Assembly: GCA_032433765.1 (NCBI GenBank)
Contig: JAVIAB010000024.1
Span: 17,374,648 to 17,438,647 of the forward strand
DNA from: Megaustenia siamemsis
Taxonomy: Eukaryota > Mollusca > Gastropoda > Stylommatophora > Ariophantidae
DNA: 64,000 bases
Direction of reading: 5' to 3'
The position numbers were made by a program, and so were the translations under genes. This document shows, in pieces, positions 53,630 to 63,850 of the stretch; position 1 is the first letter of the stretch; every line of letters begins with the position of its first letter. The notes below the pieces were generated by a model. That model made no database searches. It saw only the letters and a list, made by a program, of their open reading frames with translations, and was not told the DNA's origin.

Positions 53630-53663
<34 letters not shown>
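53602..53663 (+). mobile_element. LINE2 extreme 3' end with (GA)n tail
   Basis: AATCCTACTCTGATTGAGTC followed by TTGATCGCAGAGAGAG is the reverse complement of the LINE2 terminus seen at 15580-15620 and 17060-17095. Only about 35 bp of the element plus the GA tail remains, an extreme 5' truncation or a captured tail. Confidence 0.8.
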
Positions 53664-53668
<5 letters not shown>

Positions 53669-54084
53669 ACAATGTAAGCGTCTAACGATGAATGAGAGAA
53701 AGATAAGTTTCTGAGAGAACGGCCACCACAATAAATAATCAAAAGAAGAAATTGCAAAAGAAAGCTGAAAATTAATGACCCCGTTAGTAAAGCCTTTCAC
53801 AACTGTTCTACCTTCCATCTCAGCATACAATTATAGAGGGAAAAAACATGCATAGATCACGATAGTAGTAATAGGAAAGGGAGTAGAGATGTGCATTAAA
53901 TCTAACTGCAATATTTGCAGTATTCAGCCCTAAACAGTCTCGACGGCAGGTCAGCTTTCAGGCACCGACTCATTTCAGGAAATGAGGTATGACTAACACT
54001 CAGAAAAATCCGCACATAATCAACAACAGAAAACAAACAAACAATAATAGAAGGAAGCAGGATCGAACACTGTATTCCTCTACT
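53664..54084. other. No recognisable gene
   Basis: Unclassified. Confidence 0.4.
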
Positions 54085-54535
54085 GAAAATGATCATCATT
54101 CTCAGGAGGACGTGGACTTCCGGGCAATATGGTGGATAGGCGGCAGGAACCATTGAAGGCTATGTAAAGTGTTTCTTGTTGCAGTTTCCTCATATTCCAA
54201 GACCGGCTTGTTGCAGGAGCTACTGAGTTAAGTGCTCTGTGCACACCGTGAGCTGTGTGTTTCATCCGTTTTGATCATGTTCCGATATTCCAATTGTTTA
54301 CGATGAATGCTGATATCGTATGACAGGGAACAGTTGGCCGTGTTCACTTTCTATGCGGTTTCGCCTTATGTCTTTTGGCGTGTGCTGAGACTGCTATGAT
54401 GGGGACTACGGCTACCTTTCTTTGTTTGGGAGATGAGTTAGTAATTCGGATGATTCTACTGGCACGGGCGGTTGAGCAATTAAGGATTTTAATTCGTTTG
54501 CAGTGATACCGGGGCCTTCCTTAACCAAATAACTC
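54085..54535 (+). repeat. Interspersed repeat R2, copy 1
   Basis: About 450 bp that recurs inverted at 59228-59682. Shared words: GAGGACGTG, CGGCAGGAACCATTGAAGGC, CTCCTGCAACAAGCC (complement), CACACCGTGAGCTGTGTGT, CGCCTTATGTCTTTTGGCGT, CTACTGGCACGGGCGGTTGA. There is no coding signature and no clear terminal inverted repeat; it may be a SINE or a non-autonomous element. Confidence 0.78.
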
Positions 54536-54983
54536 CTCAAAACACAGCGAATTGCCACGAGAAACCTACGATATAGCCTCACTGCCAGCTAAGCAACAAC
54601 AAAAAAGTTGTTACCACTTGCAATATATTTCACGCATATGTAATCGTGACTACAGCATAGGGCTACGAACACAAGTCATGAATAAATTGTATATCTATGT
54701 TTTCCTATTAATAATAATGTATTATTATTATCCTTCTTTCAGTCGCCGACTCACGTCATATGCGTCACGTCATTGGCTGTAAAAGACAGCATATATATTT
54801 TTGTCGTATCTTGATGAGAGGGAGTCAGCTGTCTTTGAATTTCCCGATGCTCCCAATGAAAATCATCTACTTCCACATTCACCAGTCCTCAAAGTAACGT
54901 TTAGGTGGAGGGGAAAGGAGGGGGGGGGTGCAGATTTGTGTGTTATCGTTCACAATGAGGCCCCCCCCAAAAAAAAAGGGGGG
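54536..54983. other. No recognisable gene
   Basis: Unclassified. Runs of G, C and A lie near 54920-54980. Confidence 0.4.
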
Positions 54984-55351
54984 TATGGGGGCTGGTTGGT
55001 TTCGAGGCAGGACGCCGACCTCGAAACAAAGAGGTTGTGGGTTCAAATCCCGGCTGCACCGGTTGAAATTTTTATTTGTGATAACTCGCTGCGGCAACCA
55101 CCCCTAATCCCAGCAGTGAAACGTCAATTACTATCGACGGAAAAAAAATATACCTAAATATATATATATATATATATATAATATTTTTTAAAAAGAGTTA
55201 CTTCCGAAGACGGAGTTGTCTGCCTGTGTGGCGAGGGACCCCTGTGCACACGGCTGTCAGGGAAAAACGGATTAACACGCAAAATTCAGTTCCTAGTCTC
55301 TAGGGAGTTCGTCAGAGATGAAATCTGGCGAACGCAAAAAAAAAAAATAAT
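54984..55351 (+). mobile_element. SINE1 copy 4, with a (TA)n insertion
   Basis: Head GGGGGCTGGTTGGTTTCGAG, B-box-like GGGTTCAAATCCC and GGCTGCACCGGTTG. The body has a small deletion at AATCCCAGCAGTGAAACGTC and is split at 55147-55195 by a TA tract, then resumes TTACTTCCGAAGACGGAGTT to CAGTTCCTAGTCTCTAGGGA and ends in A-rich sequence. Confidence 0.88.
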
Positions 55352-56391
55352 AATAATAAGACACGTTATCTGCATTTTTGGCCCGACACATTCGACTTCA
55401 GCTCAGCAATATATTTTTATTGTATACAGGGTCACCTTCCTCCTCATCCTTATCCCCCCTTACCAGACGGGTTGGTCGCTCCAAAAAGTTGATCCTAAAG
55501 AAAGTCACGTTTGAGTTGGACACCACTTCATGGCCGATGCTGCGGGTAAAATTGTTCTACAAATCTGCTCAAACATAGAACGATTGTATCAAGATATCGC
55601 ACCCTTCCTGTCAACTAGCGACAAGATGCAGCCACTGCGAAGGAGGGCAATTATTTGTATTCATTACTATTTGCTATGGGCCCCCCGCATCATCTAATAC
55701 TGTAAGGGTAGAGGAAGTATGGAATGTTTCCATATCATGTCTCAGCATTTAGCCATAATAGGACTTGACAAGTGCGTTTCCTTGTTAATATCATCAACAA
55801 CTTAGTAAGGTACCCATTTATTATATAAGTCGGGAAAAATGAGAGTGTCAAGATGTGAATGAACCCCGAACATCAGATCATCTACAATTTAAAAAAAAAA
55901 AAAAACTACACTATGAGTTACACATCCTAGTCTGAATTCTTGAACTCAGGGAGGTGAAGTTGCTTTGGATAGTTTTCTGTAACGCAAAAAGGGGAAGTGT
56001 ACATGTTTCAACTTGTGTATAAATCATATCTACATTAAAAGATGCACCAAAATGAATCCAGATTTTAACTTTGAGTAGAATCTTGTGAGATTGTGTAGAA
56101 AATGAAAAAAAAAAAACGGTGAAGGACAAAACAATACATGCACACAGCTGTCATATTTTCAAACGTCAGAAACGAAGATCGGGAGTTAATGTACGGTAAA
56201 GAACGTGTTGTAATAACTCAAACCACCAATAACTTGTGGGAAGATGTTATTTTAAGAGTGACCCAAGAAAATCAAAGAGAGTGAAAATGTGGAACTAAGT
56301 TCCAGTAAGAGATGTGGGTGTTAAAGCTGCGTTCAGAAAATTATAAAAGTAATTCCCGTCCATAAAGACTGGTTGGAACGAACCCTGGTAG

Positions 56392-56395
<4 letters not shown>
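55352..56395. other. No recognisable gene
   Basis: About 1 kb without supported features. TTTTTGGCCCGACACATTCG near 55373 recalls the SINE3 end but is too short to call. Confidence 0.4.

Positions 56396-56433
<38 letters not shown>
56396..56433. repeat. (GA)n microsatellite
   Basis: Nineteen GA units. No LINE2 terminal sequence adjoins it. Confidence 0.93.
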
Positions 56434-56436
<3 letters not shown>

Positions 56437-56841
56437 GAACATTGTGCGAGATTTGTACGGGGCGGTAGGGAGTGAGTACATTGTCGAGGATTGATGAGTC
56501 AACATTTTAATCTGAAGAAATATACGCCGGCAAGAGGAATTGAAGAACTAAGAATAGAATTGATTTCAACACAAAAACAAACCTCGGATGCTGATAAATA
56601 ACATTACAGAGATTCTGCAACAGCACGATGTCAATGTTTGTTTCTCCTACTTGTCCTCTTAATCTGTGCAGGAGTTTACACACCAATGCTTATTTAAGCT
56701 ATTTAATTCACTGCAGTCCACAGCTGCTCCTAGGAGGCTAAGATCTTGGCATTCACAGGCAATTCGAAAAGCTTGAGTCTGCGTTGAACTAAATTGGAAA
56801 GGTTGTAAGAATGGGGAATTTGTTCTATATTTTCTGGAGAT
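56434..56841. other. No recognisable gene
   Basis: Unclassified. Confidence 0.4.
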
Positions 56842-57990
56842 TGACCAGCAGACAAAGATCATTAACCGTAGACCCGAATTTCTAAAACAGACTGACCAGT
56901 GAGGTCAATGATCATTAACCATAGACCCGAATTTTTTAAACAGACTGACCAGTGCGGTCAATGATCATTAACCATAGACCCGAATTTCTAAAACAGACTG
57001 ACAGTGAGGTCAATGATCATTAACCGTAAACCTGAATTTCTAAAACGGACTGACCAGCAAGGCCAATGATCATTAGCCGTGAGTGCGAATTTCTAAAACA
57101 GACTGACCAGCAAGGCCAATGATCATTAGCCGTGAATGCGAATTTCTAGAACAGACTGACCAGCAAGGCCAATGATCATTAGCCGTGAGTGCGAATTTCT
57201 AGAACAGACTGACCAGCAAGGCCAATGATCATTAGCCGTGAATGCGAATTTCTAGAACAGACTGACTAGTGAGATCAATGATCAATAGTTCCAAGTGCGA
57301 ATTTCTAAAACAGACTGACCAGCAAGGCCAATGATCATTAGCCGTGAGTGCGAATTTCTAGAACAGACTGACCAGCAAGGCCAATGATCAATAGTTCCAA
57401 GTGCGAATTTCTAGAACAGACTGACTAGTGAGATCAATGATCAATAGTTCCAAGTGCGAATTTCTAAACAGACTGACCAGAAAGGCCAATGATCATTAGC
57501 CGTGAGTGCGAATTTCTAGAACAGACTGACTAGTGAGATCAATGATCAATAGTTCCAAGTGCGAATTTCTAGTACAAACTGACCAGTGAGGTCAATAATC
57601 ATTAGCCGTGAGTGCCAATTTCTAGAACAAACTGACCAGTGAGGCAATGATCATTAGCCGTGAATGTGAATTTCTAGAACAAACTGACCAGTGAGGCAAT
57701 GATCATTAGCCGTGAGTGCGAATTTCTAGAACAAACTGACCAGTGAGGCAATGATCATTAGCCGTGAGTGCGAATTTCTAGAACAAACTGACCAGTGAGG
57801 CAATGATCATTAGCCGTGAGTGTGAATTTCTAAAACAAACTGACCAGTGAGGCAATGATCATTAGCCGTGAGTGTGAATTTCTAGAACAAACTGACCAGT
57901 GAGGCAATGATCATTAGCCGTGAGTGTGAATTTCTAGAACAAACTGACCAGTGAGGCAATGATTATTAGCCGTGAGTGCGAATTTTAAAA
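56842..57990. repeat. 53-bp satellite array, about 21 units
   Basis: Unit: AATTTCTAGAACAGACTGAC, CAGCAAGGCCAATGATCATT, AGCCGTGAGTGCG. Three variant classes are visible: GACCAGCAAGGCC with ATTAGCCGTGA; GACTAGTGAGATC with ATCAATAGTTCCAA; and a 52-bp AACAAACTGACCAGTGAGGC form that makes up the right block from about 57600. Units at the left edge are most diverged. Confidence 0.95.
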
Positions 57991-58029
57991 ATAAATCCTA
58001 CACCTTTACTGTCTTGCGCTCAACCAACG

Positions 58030-58155
58030 ATATTTCTTGTCGTTGTTCGCCCGACTTAATAAGACGCTATACTGGCGTAGATGCATTGTGTTGCAGTCTG
58101 CAGTAAAGATGCGATATTTGCGCCTTTCGACCCAATGTATCCGACTTCAGCATGG
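58030..58155 (+). mobile_element. SINE3 copy (plus), diverged
   Basis: TTGTTCGCCCGACTTAATAA, GCATTGTGTTGCAGTCTGCA, GCGATATTTGCGCCTTTCGA and CCCAATGTATCCGACTTC match the SINE3 core with an internal deletion. Confidence 0.65.
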
Positions 58156-58449
58156 TCTAAAACAAGTGTTGACAAAATCTATTGTATCCAGATCTCAGTC
58201 TGAAAATAAATCTGGTGTTTCCTAGAAAGGCTAGAGATGGTGTTTCATTTCTAAGAGAATCATAGCGAGACTTTCCAATCTCTCGAACGGTGTTCCTATT
58301 TCAAGATGACAACGCCCACAAAGCTCACAACGTTTCAAATTGGAGCAATGCTTGCTTGCCTTCGCCCACTTACTACAGAAATACACCTTCTCATCACCCG
58401 CCCTTAACTCTTTCCGTACGGAAGCTTTTTATCATTATCATTGCAACGA
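58156..58449. other. Unclassified; possible SINE3 scrap
   Basis: CTTCGCCCACTTACTACAGA and CATCACCCGCCCTTAAC near 58355-58410 recall the SINE3 start. Nothing else is recognised. Confidence 0.35.
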
Positions 58450-58670
58450 AGCAGATGAGGTGCGCGTGGCCGTGCGGCTAAAACCACTTTTCCGCTAGCT
58501 GAAAAGCCGACGTTCGGTGTTCGAAGCCCGCGGTAGACAGAAAGGATTTTTTCTATCGGGGGTGAAATAAAAATCCTGAGTCTCACACGTCGTGGCGACT
58601 GCTTGACCAAGCGGCATTTATCCCTCTGGTTCTATCGTTGACCCCCGTCATACACCAGCAATGGTACTAT
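58450..58670 (+). mobile_element. Possible tRNA-derived SINE, single copy seen
   Basis: GTGGCCGTGCGGCTAAAACC followed about 40 bp later by GGTGTTCGAAGCCCGCGGTA gives A-box-like and B-box-like segments at tRNA spacing, then a non-tRNA body. No second copy is in the window and no TSD was found, so this could also be a tRNA pseudogene. Confidence 0.45.
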
Positions 58671-59227
58671 GTGACGTAAAGATAGTTTTAACAAAGCAGA
58701 TTTCAGAGACACAATTTGTCATCATTTTAAGAATCAAACTGCATATTTATATTTATCTACTATATAATATATTAATATAATTTTTTAGATAATTGAATAG
58801 TTAGAGAATTGATAGTTGTTTTTTTTTTTTTAACCCATATGTGCTCAGGCGATCCAGAAGTGTTCAGAGACTCCTGTCTAGTCAAGCATCGTAACTCACG
58901 AGTGAGACGCCATTTCTCACCTTCCCAGAGCATGAACCCATGTACCCATTTCTGCCAGCGGCTGGGTGGACAGCAGACGTATCTTTTTCCCGACCACGAG
59001 TGCAGGTCAAAACTGCTTCCAGTGGAAATCGAAAACAGATTGTCCGAACAGCGATAATCCAACCGGCCCCCCACATTTACTCTGAAATGCTCAGTTTAGA
59101 AAAGGATAACATTTTGTGAGCGCCAAATGGCTACCGTTCATCGTCACTATTTAAACAAAAAAGTCGTTTGTTAGATCAGATGTATTGTTGTTGTTTACTG
59201 GAAGCTGCGGCATCTACGACTTCCAAG
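58671..59227. other. No recognisable gene
   Basis: Unclassified. Opposing open frames of 82 and 100 codons overlap (58772-59074), which argues against coding. Confidence 0.4.
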
Positions 59228-59682
59228 TTATTGTTATTGGTTATGGAAGGCCTCGGTTTCACAGCAAACGAATTAAAATCCATAATTGCTCAACCGCCCG
59301 TGCCAGTGGAATCATCCGAATTACTAATTCATCTCCCAAACAAAGAAAGGTAACTGTAGTCCCCATCGTAGCAGTCTCAGCACACGCCAAAAGACATAAG
59401 GCGAAACCGCGCAGAAAGTGAACACAGCCAACTGTTCCCCGTCATACGATATCATCATTCATCGTAAACAAGCGGGATATCGAAGCAGGATCAAAACGGA
59501 TGAGACACACAGCTCACGGTGTGCACAGAGCACTTAACTCAGTAGCTCCTGCAACAAGCCGGACTTGGAATATGAGGAAACTGCAAGAAGGAACACTTTT
59601 CAGACATAGCCTTCAATGGTTCCTGCCGCCAATCCACCATATACCATGGGAGTTCACGTCCTCCCGAAAATGATGATCGTCA
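59228..59682 (-). repeat. Interspersed repeat R2, copy 2 (inverted)
   Basis: Reverse complement of 54085-54535, with about 85-90 percent identity by eye. Its right end lies just beyond the 3' side of the putative host exon and supplies the last codons of the open frame there. Confidence 0.78.
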
Positions 59683-59786
59683 TAGCACTTGATGATGTTA
59701 GGCCGTCATTGATGACTCCAATTCCAAACATAAAGACACACAGTGGTGGTAAGTTATAATTTCCAATCCAACAGAAGCCACATGAC

Positions 59787-60481
59787 CTGTAGTTAGTAAA
59801 ACTACAGAGAGAATATGATTTTGTGACCTTCACTGATTCACTCTTAGATGTGAATGTGTAGTTTACACATGAGGAGAAGTTTTCAACTACAGTGATCCCA
59901 TTTAAGGCAATTCTGGGATAGCAAGGCAAGTCTCCTTTATAGCAGCAGAACTTGATGTTCTCCGCTCCCTTCTTGTAGCTGCCGCCACACGATTCTGATG
60001 TCTCATTAACTTGGATATCATTCAAGAACAATGTCAGATTAACATTCCAAAGATATGGCTCTGCTGATGAAATGCTTGGTGCAACAGTTGTATCAATCCT
60101 ACTGGAGGCTCCTGGTCTGTGGTCATTAATATCACAGACGGCACATGCTGTTGTTATATTCAGTATTTCTTTCTGGGGTGTAAATATGTGGCGCACACAT
60201 GGAGAGTGGTTTGTGGTCACAGTAATCCCATTAAAGGCAATTCTAGGGTAGCATGGCATAGCTGTTTCAGAACAGCACAATCCTATAATGTTTTCTTTGT
60301 TCGCTATAAAGCTGCTGCTGCTACACAATCCTGACCAATTATAGGTGTGGACATTATTCACTTGCAATGACAAAACTGCTTTGTTTACATCATAAACCTC
60401 TGGAAGCGAATCATTTATGGGACTAATAGTACAGTTTATTCTTCCATCGGGGATATCTTCATTGAGTCCCCCCAAAAAGGT
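59787..60481 (-). CDS. Putative internal exon: tandem cysteine-rich extracellular domains, unknown protein
   Basis: The minus frame is open from 60487 to 59654. There is no ATG near its start, and an in-frame TAA at 60490-60488 sits inside TTTTTAACCAAAG, a plausible acceptor. A donor-like CTACAG/GTCATG at 59787/59786 would end it. It encodes two copies of one domain, 110 residues apart. Each has C, CC, then CYPRIAFNGITV or CYPRIALNGITV, C and C, with identical spacing (7, 18 and 21 residues between the last four). Many N-x-S/T sequons (NWS, NIT, NLT, NFS, NYT) suggest a secreted or membrane protein. Family not recognised. It has no stops or frameshifts, unlike everything around it. Splice sites are inferred. 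Confidence 0.6.
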
Positions 60482-60487
60482 CTTTGG

Positions 60488-60906
60488 TTAAAAAGCACAT
60501 ATGCTTTTGAGTTAAACACACAATGAGCCCACTTCATAGATTCAAAATGATCCTTGCCAATGCCATCCGTTTGCACAAGTTAGGTCCTTAGCTACCAACG
60601 TCCCAAACGTCTGAAACGAAGTCATAGAATTAACGACTTTATCTACAGCGAAGGTTAACGAACTGTGAACAAACATTTATGCTCAAACCCTTAAAAACAT
60701 TTTCAAAAATCTGCCAACTCGCACCAATATCATATATCGTGTTGTTCAATGTAAACATTGCTTAGTCCATAGCTCGAATATAAATAAGCTGCCATTTTGG
60801 TGCGTCCCTGACGTCATCTGACTTCCAAGTCCAACGCATCAACTTCATCAGGTATTTTTGAGCACTAGGATGCATTCTCCATTCAATCTCAACTCGCTCT
60901 CATGGT
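60488..60906. other. Possible intron or spacer
   Basis: No repeats or coding motifs recognised. If the exon at 59787-60481 is real, this would be upstream intronic sequence. Confidence 0.4.
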
Positions 60907-61096
60907 TAATTTCTATAAAGGTGACATCTTGTTCTAGCTATAATAATGGAACAATTATTGTGCGAGGTGGCATCTTGTTCTAGCTATAATAATGGAACAA
61001 TTATTGTGCGAGGTGACATCTTGTTCTAGCTATAATAATGGAGCAATCATTGTGTTAAGTGGAATCTTGTTCTAGCTATAATAACGGAGCAATTAT
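60907..61096. repeat. 46-bp tandem repeat, four units
   Basis: GGTGACATCTTGTTCTAGCT, ATAATAATGGAACAATTATT, GTGCGA. The last unit is diverged and runs directly into the 26-bp array. Confidence 0.93.
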
Positions 61097-61782
61097 TACT
61101 ACATACCACTAATGGAAGTGCTTGCCACATACCACTAATGGAAGTGGTTGCCACATACCACTAATGGAAGTGCTTGCCACATACCACTAATGGAAGTGGT
61201 TGCTACATACCACTAATGGAAGTGGTTGCTACATACCACTAATGGAAGTATTTGCTACATACCACTAATGGAAGTAGTTGTTACATACCACTAATGGAAG
61301 TGCTTGCCACATACCACTAATGGAAGTGGTTGCCACATACCACTAATGGAAGTGGTTGCCACATACCACTAATGGAAGTGCTTGCCACATACCACTAATG
61401 GAAGTGGTTGCTACATACCACTAATGGAAGTGGTTGCTACATACCACTAATGGAAGTGGTTGCTATATACCACTAATGGAAGTAGTTGCTACATACCACT
61501 AATGGAAGTGGTTGCTACATACCACTAATGGAAGTGGTTGTTACATATTACTAATGGGAGTGGTTGCTACATACCACTAATGGAAGTGGTTGTTACATAT
61601 CACTAATGTAAGTGCTTGCCACATACCACTAATGGGAGTGGTTGCTACATACCACTAATGGAAATGGTTGCTACATACCACTAATGGAAGTAGTTGCTAC
61701 ATACCACTAATGGAAGTGGTTGCTACATATCACTAATGTAAGGCTTGCCACATACCACTAATGGGAGTGGTTGATACATACC
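61097..61782. repeat. 26-bp tandem array, about 26 units
   Basis: CTACATACCACTAATGGAAG TGGTTG, with variants CCACATACC, AAGTGCTTG and AAGTAGTTG. Variants recur in a pattern of neighbouring units (GCTTGCC after TGGTTGCC), suggesting short higher-order duplications. It abuts the 46-bp array. Confidence 0.95.
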
Positions 61783-62159
61783 ACTCATTCCTAAAATGGA
61801 TTTATTCTGGAAATTGATCCAGATATCGAACAACAAAATAATGTCAACGAATTGGTTTAGCAAATTACTTTTCGTTTGAAGAAGTAACGGCTAGTAAACT
61901 AATATGTTCTGGATTAGTGTTTGTGTTCGGCTGCATTGATCGATTGCTTTCTAGATTTATCAAAACATGACTCGGCATCGTAGATTTTTTTCTTGCATAG
62001 AATATACGACTTAGTGCTGACCACACTAGCCCAAAATCTGCCGATAATTAAACAGGAAATATGGGTACTAACATCTCATTCCTTATAGTTCGCACTCGAA
62101 GGGTAAAGGGGTACTTTCATTTATTTTTTTCCAAAAATTCTTTTGACAAGGCATGATAA
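61783..62159. other. No recognisable gene
   Basis: Unclassified. Confidence 0.4.
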
Positions 62160-62561
62160 AAAAAAGTGGAGGCGGGCTCTATACGCATGCAATGGGTAGA
62201 GACATTGCAGATATGTCCCTGGACATGCGGGAGTGAAAGAGTGGACAGGTTGGCTAGCTGCGCTGTCGTTGAGGACGGGCAACCAATGAATCGGGCGGAC
62301 ATCATCAATGCCCTCCGAGATGTGGGACGAGCACAGGACTTCGACAAACACACATCCACGTCACTTCTTCGGATGATGGAAATGGGAGTTAAGATGGGCA
62401 CAGCCAGAAATGAGAAACTTAGTGGCCGTGTAAGAAGACTTATCAACCAACATAGAACTGGAGTCGTCAGTCGCTGGACACTGCGGGACTTGCTGAGGAG
62501 GGGATCTGAGCACCTATGGACATGTTCGGAGTGCAATGATGACCTGCAAATAACTCAATAA
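62160..62561 (+). pseudogene. LINE C-terminal fragment (RNase H end and tail domain)
   Basis: An open frame of about 130 codons from a non-ATG start. RMQWVETLQICPWTCGSERV and DRLASCAVVEDG correspond to the end of a LINE RNase H (normally CPGHxGxxGNERADRLA, here eroded). Then come MNRADIINALRDVGR, ARNEKLSGRVRRLINQHRTG, VVSRWTLRDLLRRGSEHLWT and CSECNDDL. The C-x2-C end and the order resemble C-termini of RNase H-bearing LINEs that I recall from gastropod genomes. It is 5'-truncated, and the upstream RT is absent. Distinct from LINE1 and LINE2. Confidence 0.72.
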
Positions 62562-62569
62562 ACGTGGTC

Positions 62570-62894
62570 ACTGAAAAAGTTCACAAACAGAAGATCACAA
62601 CCTGCGAAATGAGGTGCTTGAGAAAGATAACGGACAACAGAAAGATAGACCGAATACCCAAAGTGAAAATTAGAGAACAAATCAGATTTGCGGGACACTT
62701 GTAAGAATGAAACCAGACCAAACAACATCAAAAGCTTTCTGCTTCAAAACATTAAAACAGAGAGCAACCAAGGAAGAGATGGATATACGGAATAAAAGAC
62801 ATATGTAAGAACGATTACATTTCTATCCTAACAGCGTCTAGATACGTCCCAGAACGGCTGACATCTAAACTGGAAATGACTAAAAGAACAAGCG
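62570..62894 (+). pseudogene. RTE-like LINE C-terminal fragment
   Basis: CEMRCLRKITDNRKIDRIPK, VKIREQIRFAGHL, a frame break, then EQPRKRWIYGIKDI and TASRYVPERL. This is the region after the RT domain in another RTE-like family. It ends at the target site of the RTE-C insertion. Confidence 0.72.
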
Positions 62895-62905
62895 ATACAG
62901 CATCT

Positions 62906-63070
62906 CATCATCATCATCATCGAGTGCCTTCTCCGCAACGAAGGTTGGCTACCATGGGGCGCCATTCTGCTCTGAATCTTGCTTTGATGGTGCAGGTTGT
63001 CATAGGCTGATTTGTCCATATTTTGATGTTACTCGTCCATGTTAGTCTTGGTCTGCCTCTGCCTCTTTTA
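62906..63070 (-). mobile_element. RTE-C 3' end insertion, 165 bp, perfect 11-bp TSD
   Basis: The minus strand ends GCGGAGAAGGCACTCGATGA followed by TGATGATG. Encoded: DKSAYDNLHHQSKIQSRMAP and SQPSLRRRHS frames, or in family frame NLHHQSKIQSRMAPHGSQ. The duplication ATACAGCATCT (62895-62905 and 63071-63081) defines an extremely 5'-truncated insertion. Confidence 0.93.
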
Positions 63071-63081
63071 ATACAGCATCT

Positions 63082-63239
63082 ACAGGTATGATATTATACA
63101 TACTTCCATTCCCCTGCAACGTTACTAGAAAGGAGATAAATAAAAGAAGAAAGACCCAAATCCTCCGACGTCATTATTCTTTCTTTTTCTAACAAGCCAT
63201 AATATTTGGATGTGAATAGTTCGTGTTATTTTTATCCAT
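63082..63239. other. Unclassified spacer
   Basis: No feature recognised. Confidence 0.4.
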
Positions 63240-63317
63240 TATATCATTTTCTCCAACGAGGACTGGGTGAACTAGAGGTAAGACGAAGTCCTCTGAATAG
63301 GAAAATCCCCAGTTCAA
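63240..63317 (+). mobile_element. tRNA-like SINE head
   Basis: ACTGGGTGAACTAGAGGTAA (A-box-like) and CAGTTCAAATCCC (B-box-like) stand about 45 bp apart, as in SINE1. From the B box the sequence enters the 33-bp array, whose unit itself begins AAATCCC. The SINE body seems to resume at 63851. Confidence 0.6.
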
Positions 63318-63850
63318 ATCCCTTCACAAGAAGAGGCAATATTTTCATAAATCCCTTCACAAGAAGAGGCAATATTTTCATAAATCCCTTCACAAGAAGA
63401 GGCAATATTTTCACAAATCCCTTCACAAGAAGAGGCAATATTTTCATAAATCCCTTCACAAGAAGAGGCAATATTTTCATAAATCCCTTCACAAGAAGAG
63501 GCAATATTTTCATAAATCCCTTCACAAGAAGAGGCAATATTTTCATAAATCCCTTCACAAGAAGAGGCAATATTTTCACAAATCCCTTCACAAGAAGAGG
63601 CAATATTTTCATAAATCCCTTCACAAGAAGAGGCAATATTTTCACAAATCCCTTCACAAGAAGAGGCAATATTTTCACAAATCCCTTCACAAGAAGAGGC
63701 AATATTTTCACAAATCCCTTCACAAGAAGAGGCAATATTTTCACAAATCCCTTCACAAGAAGAGGCAATATTTTCACAAATCCCTTCACAAGAAGGGCAA
63801 TATTTTCACAAATCCCTTCACAAGAAGAGGCAATATTTTCACAAATCGAA
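63318..63850. repeat. 33-bp tandem array (16 units), born at a B box
   Basis: Unit ATAAATCCCTTCACAAGAAG AGGCAATATTTTC, with a CAAATCCC variant. The 33-bp period gives an in-frame 11-residue repeat on plus (NPFTRRGNIFI) and KGFVKILPLLV on minus. One unit (about 63790) lacks a base, which shifts the frame. No ATG-start gene is supported, so I treat it as a minisatellite. Confidence 0.95.

Noticed and set aside
56842..57990. CRISPR-like array of regular repeats
   Set aside because: Units are directly adjacent with no unique spacers, and the window is clearly eukaryotic. The same applies to the arrays at 5.9, 19.6, 21.1, 43.6, 61.1 and 63.3 kb.
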